64,000 nt of DNA from Curtobacterium sp. VKM Ac-1393 (lineage in GTDB: Bacteria > Actinomycetota > Actinomycetes > Actinomycetales > Microbacteriaceae): NCBI RefSeq assembly GCF_015350995.1, contig NZ_JADKRW010000005.1:62001-126000 (forward strand). Reading direction: 5' to 3'. Positions 59,828 to 64,000 of the stretch are shown here, in pieces. A program made the position numbers and the translations under genes. A model generated the notes under the pieces. That model searched no databases, was not told where the DNA came from, and saw only the letters and a list, made by a program, of their open reading frames with translations. How positions within the stretch are numbered: position 1 is the stretch's first letter; each line of letters starts with the position of its first letter.

Positions 59828-60775
59828 TCAGGGCGCAGAGAACAAGTCTACGACCTGTCGTGCCGCGGTGCCGACATCGGAGTTCACGATGCGGACGTCG
59901 AACTCGTCCTGGGCGGCCAGTTCGACCTTCGCGGTGTCGAGTCGACGCGCCTGTTCCTCGGGCGACTCGGTGCCGCGACCGATGAGCCGGCGCACCAGTT
60001 CTTCCCACGTCGGGGGCAGCAGGAACACGAGCACGGCCTCGGGCATGGCGTCGCGGACCTGACGAGCACCCTGCAGGTCGATCTCGAGCATGACCCGCTC
60101 GCCGGCGTCGAGCGCTCGGTCGATCGGCGGCCGCGGGGTGCCGTACCGGTAGGAGTTGTGCACCGTGGCCCACTCGAGCAACTCGCGCTCGCGGATCATC
60201 CGGTCGAACTCGGCGTCGTCGACGAAGTAGTAGTGCACGCCGTCGACCTCGCCCGGACGGGGCTTCCGGGTGGTGGCGGAGACGCTGAGGTTCACGTCCG
60301 GGTACTGCTCGCGGATGTACGCGCTCACCGTGCCCTTGCCGACGGCTGTCGGGCCGGCGAGGACCACGAGCTTCGACGCGCCGCGCTTGCGACCGCGGGC
60401 GGCGAGCCAGTCGGCCAGGGCCGTGCGCTGGCGGGTGCCGAGGCCCCCGAGGCGCTTCGACGGCGCGATGCGCAGCGTGCCCATGATGGACTCGGCACGG
60501 GCCGGGCCGATGCCGGACAGGCTGACGAGCAGGTCGCGCACCCGGAGCGAGCGTTCGGCCGAGGTGGTCTCGACGAGGGTGTCGTCCCATGCGGACCGTG
60601 CGACCTCGAGCGCCGAGCGCTCACCCGACGCGACCTGGGACTTCACCGCGGCCCGGGCGCGTCGTGCGGCGACCGCGGCCTGGGCAGCCGCGACGCGGTC
60701 GACCTCCGGCGGGGTGCGGTGGGCCGGCAGGTCGGCGCGGTCGGAGCCGTCGGTGCGGTCGCCGTCGGAGCTCAT
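59828..60775 (-). CDS. gmk: Fusion of actinobacterial IHF (mIHF) with guanylate kinase
   Basis: Two normally separate neighbours joined in one 315-residue frame. Residues about 22-128 match mycobacterial integration host factor: [16 protein letters not shown], a helix-two-turn-helix ([20 protein letters not shown]) and [21 protein letters not shown]. Residues 135-315 are guanylate kinase with P-loop GPTAVGKGT (141-149), the GMP site [20 protein letters not shown] near 172-191 and [13 protein letters not shown] near 255. Guanylate kinase makes GDP from GMP; mIHF bends DNA and organises the nucleoid. The ATG overlaps the pyrF stop as ATGA. Whether the product is cleaved is unknown. Confidence 0.95.
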   Translation of the reverse strand: MSSDGDRTDGSDRADLPAHRTPPEVDRVAAAQAAVAARRARAAVKSQVASGERSALEVARSAWDDTLVETTSAERSLRVRDLLVSLSGIGPARAESIMGTLRIAPSKRLGGLGTRQRTALADWLAARGRKRGASKLVVLAGPTAVGKGTVSAYIREQYPDVNLSVSATTRKPRPGEVDGVHYYFVDDAEFDRMIRERELLEWATVHNSYRYGTPRPPIDRALDAGERVMLEIDLQGARQVRDAMPEAVLVFLLPPTWEELVRRLIGRGTESPEEQARRLDTAKVELAAQDEFDVRIVNSDVGTAARQVVDLFSAP

Positions 60776-61652
60776 GCTGCGGCCCCGAGTGCGGCGCGGA
60801 TGCGGTCGGCGCGGTCGGACACGAGTGCCGCGACCCCGTCCGGACCGTCGGTCAGCAGGCCGCGGGACTCGCTCACGAGCACCTGCTCGGCGCGCGCACC
60901 GTACAGCGCCCGGAGGTCCTCGATCCGGGCGCCCTGGGCACCGAAGCCCGGGGCGAGGACCGGCGCGGTGCCGATCGCGTCCGCGTCGATGCCGAAGTCG
61001 TCGAGGTGAAGGGTCGCGCCGAGCACGAGCCCGACGTCGCCGAGGGCCTGGTCGCCCGCGGCCCGGTTGTCGTCTGCCACGTCCACGACGATACCGGCCG
61101 CGACCGTCCGGCCGGTACGCGGGCCCTCTGCCAGGACCGCGGTCTGCAGCACCCGGGCCTCGGGGTTGCTCGTCGCGGCGAGCACGAACACCCCGGCACC
61201 GTTGCGGCGTGCGACGTCGATCGTCCCGCTGAGCGAGCCGTAGCCCAGGTACGGCGACACCGTCATCGCGTCGGCCGCGAACGGCCCGTCGCGGTCGAGC
61301 CACGCGAGCGCGTAGTCGTCACCGGTCGACCCGATGTCGCCCCGCTTCACGTCGGCGACGACCAGGAGGCCCGCATCGCGTGCCCGACGGATCGTCGCGT
61401 CGAGCGCGCGGTAGCCCGCGACCCCCGCCGCCTCGAAGAAGGCGATCTGCGGCTTCACGATCGCCGCTCGACCGGCGGCCGCGTCGACCAGGGTCGCGCC
61501 GAAGGCGGTCAGGCCCCGCTCGTCGCGGCCGAGCCCCCACGCCGCCAGGGTGGTGGCGTGGGGGTCGATGCCGACGCAGAGCGGTGAACGCTCGCGCATC
61601 GCGGACGCGAGCCGATCGCCGAAGGAGGCCGGGCCTCCCGTGTGCCCCTCGC

Positions 61653-61656
<4 letters not shown>
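60772..61656 (-). CDS. pyrF: Orotidine-5'-phosphate decarboxylase, class 2
   Basis: Final step of UMP synthesis. The 294-residue protein is the longer actinobacterial class 2 type: [17 protein letters not shown] near 26, [11 protein letters not shown] near 68, [18 protein letters not shown] near 98-115 with the catalytic Lys and Asp residues, and [11 protein letters not shown] near 232. The GTG start overlaps the carB stop as GTGA. The first dozen codons include ACACGGGAGGC, a fragment of the dispersed repeat core. Confidence 0.96.

Positions 61657-64000
<2,344 letters not shown>

Overview
The window is visibly GC-rich throughout. It uses GTG and TTG start codons freely and packs genes into long co-oriented runs. 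The gene set and order match an actinobacterium of the Microbacteriaceae, with Curtobacterium the best guess (inferred from protein character and synteny; no 16S is present). Almost every gene lies on the minus strand. The few plus-strand genes are small accessory units dropped between conserved blocks. No CRISPR array, transposase, integrase or phage gene was seen. One tRNA gene is present.

Layout from left to right, with gene order given as transcribed on the minus strand. Positions 1-12311 hold uvrB, a short-chain dehydrogenase, uvrA, uvrC, rapZ, whiA, gap and pgk (cut by the left edge): nucleotide excision repair followed by the classic actinobacterial rapZ-whiA-glycolysis run. Positions 12494-18533 hold a plus-strand MFS transporter facing coaE, an exported alpha/beta hydrolase, an acyl-CoA ligase-like enzyme and a membrane acyltransferase. 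Three stacked palindromes lie in the convergent gap. Positions 18571-26426 hold tRNA-Leu(CAA), pdtaR, polA, a DUF885 protein and rpsA, plus a hotdog thioesterase and a GNAT protein.

Positions 26439-34369 are an accessory block between pdtaR and pyk. It carries an OmpR-type two-component system divergent from an exported proline-rich repeat protein, a GAF-domain regulator following DUF779 and an aldehyde dehydrogenase, a DUF308 membrane protein, and a ferritin-like/VIT1 transporter. Positions 34421-51746 are a very long minus-strand run: rpe, hisE, hisG, hisF, hisI, trpE, two small membrane proteins, trpC, trpB, trpA, lgt, gltB, gltD, pyk. This couples nitrogen assimilation, histidine and tryptophan synthesis, lipoprotein maturation and lower glycolysis.

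Positions 51829-53147 hold a TetR regulator divergent from a NAD(P)-binding protein, with two operator-like palindromes sitting on both promoters. Positions 53164-64000 hold carB (cut by the right edge), pyrF, a mIHF-guanylate kinase fusion, rpoZ, metK, priA, fmt and rsmB: pyrimidine and SAM supply plus replication restart and translation factors, interrupted by a plus-strand DUF4383 membrane protein.

Two architectural habits recur. Eight gene pairs overlap as GTGA and four as ATGA, implying translational coupling. At least eight genes have a TANNNT hexamer six to eight bases before the start codon, which points to leaderless mRNAs.
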